Source: Myxococcales bacterium
GTDB lineage: Bacteria; Myxococcota_A; Polyangia; Polyangiales; JADJMO01
Direction of reading: 5' to 3'
Length of the DNA stretch: 64,000 nucleotides
Assembly: GCA_016709545.1 (NCBI GenBank)
Contig: JADJMO010000018.1
Coordinates: 1 to 64,000, forward strand
Part shown: positions 61,699 to 64,000 of the stretch, in pieces
How the letters are laid out: each line of letters begins with the position of its first letter
Numbering within the stretch: the stretch's first letter is position 1
Notes under the pieces: generated by a model
Database searches by the model: none
What the model was told of the DNA's origin: nothing
The model's input: the letters and a program-made list of their open reading frames with translations, nothing else
Translations under genes and position numbers: made by a program

Positions 61699-64000
61699 TC
61701 AAACCAGCTGGAAGGCTTTTTGGAACTCGAACAAGAGGCCCACGTCGTTGCTCTTCACGAGCCCCGACATGACCTCGGCGGGGCCCGGGATGTAGGCGTC
61801 CCGGACCATCTTGGTGAAGATCTCCTGGCTGGTCTTGAGCACGCAGTCCGCGCTGCCGCCCTCCGGCTTGCCGTTCTTGATCTGGCAGGTCGAGGGGTCG
61901 ACCTTCACCGTCCACTTGGCGATCTCGTCGTTGCCGAGCGTGAAGTAGAACGACACCGGCTGGGTGATCGACCCCGGCTTGAACTTCTGCTCGAGCTCCT
62001 CGAAGAGCGCGATCAGCGGGTGCTTGCGCTCGACCTTCACCGAGCCCTCGAGGCGGGCGAAATCGAGCACGTCGCCGTCGCGGAGGGCGAGCACGGCCTG
62101 GCGGGCGAGGCGGGCGACCTCGCGGGCGGCCTCGCTGGTGTTCATGCCCGGGGTGAGGCGGCGCATGTCGGAGACCGCGAACGGCGGCCCGATGCGGGCC
62201 TCGAGCTCGCGCTGGGTGGGCAACATGGCGCCCTTGCGGAGGGCCTCGAAGGTGCCGCCGAGCCAGACCGGCAGGATGTCGACGTCGTGCTCGATGGCGA
62301 GCCAGCCGACGAGCGACTTGAACTCCTGGATCTCGCCGTCGGTCGACCGCGTGCCCTCGGGGAAGATCAGCACCGTGTTGCCGCGGCGCAGGATCTCTCC
62401 CGCCTGGCGCATCGCCGCGCGCAGCTGCTTGCGGTCGAGCGGCGCGAGGTTGGTGAAGTTCTCGAACCAGGTGCGGGTGAGCTTGTTGCCCTCGAAGAAG
62501 TAGTCCTGGGCGGCGAGGGACACGAGGCCCTGGCCGTAGCTCCCGAGCGCGTACTTCACGAACCCCATGTCGAGGTGGCTCGAGTGGTTGCACACCACGA
62601 TGGTGGGGCGGTTGTGCGGGATGAACGCGCGGCCGGTGACGGTCGGCTTCATCACCCGGTCGTAGAAGCCCATCTGGAGCTTGCCGAACAGGCTCTTGCC
62701 GAGGTCTTGCACCGGCTTCGGCAGATCGATCTTGTCGTCCTCGGCGTGCTTGTCGTGGCGGCGGCCCTCGATGGTGCGCGTGCGCGACTCGGCGCGCACA
62801 TGACGACCCTCGAGGAGCTTCTCCACGTCCTCGACCGTGCGTGCGTGGACGAGGCCCTGCGGGTCGATGGTGCCGTAGCGCGCCTCGAGCGCCACGAGCA
62901 GCTCGGTGAGCGTGAGCGAGTCGAACCCGAGCTCGTCCTGCAGCGTGGAGTGGGGGTGGATCTCCTTGAGGGGGCGCCCCGTCACGGCGGAGATCGCGGT
63001 GCGCACCGGGGTGGCGTCGCTGGTCTCGTCGGCCGGCTTCGCGGTGGCGGCGATCATGCGACCGAGCATGGCCTGCACCTCGCGGCGCTTGACCTTGCGG
63101 GTCGCGGTGCGCGGCAGGGGCGCGTCGTAGAGGTGCACGATGGCCGGCTGCATGCCGTAGGGCAGCTTGCCGAGGGCCTCGCGGAGCGAGCGGTGGGCGC
63201 GGTCCATGCGCGCGGCGCGGTCGACCTCGTCGTCCTTCGCGGGCACGGCGAGGCAGGCGACGCGCTCGCCGCCGCGCGGATCGTCGATGCCGACGATGGC
63301 GAGCTCTTTGATGCGCGCGACCTTGCCGAGGAGGGTCTCGACGTCGTCGGGGTAGACGTTCTCGCCGCTGGCCGCGACGATCACGTCCTTGACGCGGCCG
63401 ACGATGCTGAGGCGGCCCTTCTTGTCGAGCTTGCCGAGGTCGCCCGTGTGCAGCCAGCCCTTGTCGTCGATGACCTCGCGGGTGGCCGACTCGTCGGTGT
63501 AGCCCTTCATCACGTTGGGGCCGCGCGCGACGACCTCGCCGACGCCGAGCTCGTTCGGCTCGAGGATCTTCACCTCGACGCCAGGGATCGCAGTGCCGAC
63601 CTGGCCGATGGGGCCGCCCGAGGGCTTGGAGACGGTGAGCACCGGCGCCGCTTCGGTGAGGCCGTAGCCCTCGGTGAGGTGGAGGCCGAGGCGAGCGAAG
63701 GTCTTCTGGGTGTCGGCGGGGAGCGCCGCGCCGCCGCTGACCATGAAGCGCAGGTGGCCGCCGAGCTCGTCGTGCACCTGCCCGAAGAGGACGCGACCGA
63801 GGTCGAGCCCCAGGGTCTTGCTGCTCCACCGGTTGAGCTGTCCGGCGAGGTCGAAGGCGGTCTCGGCCATCGGGCCGCGGTCCTTCACCTTGGCGAGGAT
63901 GCGCCGCTCGAGCAGCTGCCAGAGCGCTGGGACGCCGATCATGGCGGTGATGCGCCCGTCGGTGAGGCCCTTCTTGATGCGCTCGCCGTTGAGCTCGTCG
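61699..64000 (-). CDS. AMP-dependent acyl-CoA/acyl-ACP ligase fused to ACP, PlsC acyltransferase and SCP2 (5' partial)
   Basis: Only the C-terminal 767 residues are in view; the gene continues past the right edge. Domains in order: the AMP-binding domain (GGHLRFMVSGGAALP, LTEGYGLTEAAPV, GWLHTGDLGKLDKKGRL and VKDVIVAASGENVYP), an acyl carrier domain with the phosphopantetheine Ser (DELGFDSLTLTELLVALE), a PlsC-type acyltransferase (NHSSHLDMG and FPEGTRSTDG), and an SCP2 sterol-carrier-like domain to the end. The chain could activate a fatty acid, hold it on its own carrier and transfer it to a lysophospholipid or other acceptor with the SCP2 domain binding the lipid. The downstream epimerase and kinase are in the same operon. 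Confidence 0.9.
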   Translation of the reverse strand, partial: DELNGERIKKGLTDGRITAMIGVPALWQLLERRILAKVKDRGPMAETAFDLAGQLNRWSSKTLGLDLGRVLFGQVHDELGGHLRFMVSGGAALPADTQKTFARLGLHLTEGYGLTEAAPVLTVSKPSGGPIGQVGTAIPGVEVKILEPNELGVGEVVARGPNVMKGYTDESATREVIDDKGWLHTGDLGKLDKKGRLSIVGRVKDVIVAASGENVYPDDVETLLGKVARIKELAIVGIDDPRGGERVACLAVPAKDDEVDRAARMDRAHRSLREALGKLPYGMQPAIVHLYDAPLPRTATRKVKRREVQAMLGRMIAATAKPADETSDATPVRTAISAVTGRPLKEIHPHSTLQDELGFDSLTLTELLVALEARYGTIDPQGLVHARTVEDVEKLLEGRHVRAESRTRTIEGRRHDKHAEDDKIDLPKPVQDLGKSLFGKLQMGFYDRVMKPTVTGRAFIPHNRPTIVVCNHSSHLDMGFVKYALGSYGQGLVSLAAQDYFFEGNKLTRTWFENFTNLAPLDRKQLRAAMRQAGEILRRGNTVLIFPEGTRSTDGEIQEFKSLVGWLAIEHDVDILPVWLGGTFEALRKGAMLPTQRELEARIGPPFAVSDMRRLTPGMNTSEAAREVARLARQAVLALRDGDVLDFARLEGSVKVERKHPLIALFEELEQKFKPGSITQPVSFYFTLGNDEIAKWTVKVDPSTCQIKNGKPEGGSADCVLKTSQEIFTKMVRDAYIPGPAEVMSGLVKSNDVGLLFEFQKAFQLV

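Overview
The window is very GC-rich DNA with densely packed genes on both strands. The signs point to a myxobacterium (Myxococcota, probably order Polyangiales). Several secreted proteins end in a MYXO-CTERM-like tail (Cys-containing stretch, one membrane helix, Arg cluster). There are many Cys-rich or Asp/Thr/Gly-rich lipoproteins, Hanks-type Ser/Thr kinases (one fused to a zinc-finger and TPRs, one fused to a di-iron domain), an AgmX-like N-terminal domain protein, a multi-PAS hybrid histidine kinase and a sigma-54 activator. No rRNA, tRNA, CRISPR array or phage was seen.

Layout. 1-10 kb: a phosphoesterase cut by the left edge, small secreted proteins, a beta-helix MYXO-CTERM protein, a short RlmN-like radical SAM enzyme, a divergent LysR/SRPBCC pair, a chemoreceptor and a membrane protein. 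10-20 kb: an acyl-carrier-like protein without its serine, a J-like/Hsp70-like operon, a glycosyltransferase, a ThuA-like lipoprotein divergent from a GH36-type glycosidase, and a divergent DsbA-like/NmrA-like pair. 20-31 kb: a 1253-residue kelch-like MYXO-CTERM protein convergent with clpB, an AgmX-like small protein, a hybrid histidine kinase and an RCC1-repeat lipoprotein. 31-33 kb: a group II intron with a frame-disrupted maturase, set among palindromic repeats. 33-36 kb: ketopantoate reductase, peroxiredoxin and SpoIID-like proteins.

36-47 kb is the most interesting block. A Psr/Phs-type molybdopterin reductase operon (catalytic subunit, FeS subunit, NrfD-type membrane subunit) runs on into two half-size YeeE/YedE sulfur-transporter genes, a rhodanese-like protein lacking the catalytic Cys and a 12-heme cytochrome. 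It ends tail-to-tail with a PAS/sigma-54 activator. That activator is divergent from a Ser/Thr kinase fused to an ODP-type di-iron (oxygen-binding) domain, which is followed by a sulfotransferase. I read this as an anaerobic sulfur-compound respiration module with two adjacent candidate regulators, one of them potentially oxygen-sensing.

47-64 kb: a GST, an old-yellow-enzyme oxidoreductase, a paired hairpin repeat, a lipid kinase, an M50 peptidase, lipoproteins, an outer-membrane protein, a sigma-70-like factor, and a minus-strand operon made of a four-domain acyl-CoA ligase/ACP/acyltransferase/SCP2 fusion (cut by the right edge), an epimerase and a zinc-finger/kinase/TPR protein.

At least nine otherwise convincing genes contain a one-base frameshift, mostly in short G or C runs. 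This looks more like uncorrected long-read homopolymer error than true gene decay, so these genes are annotated across the shift.
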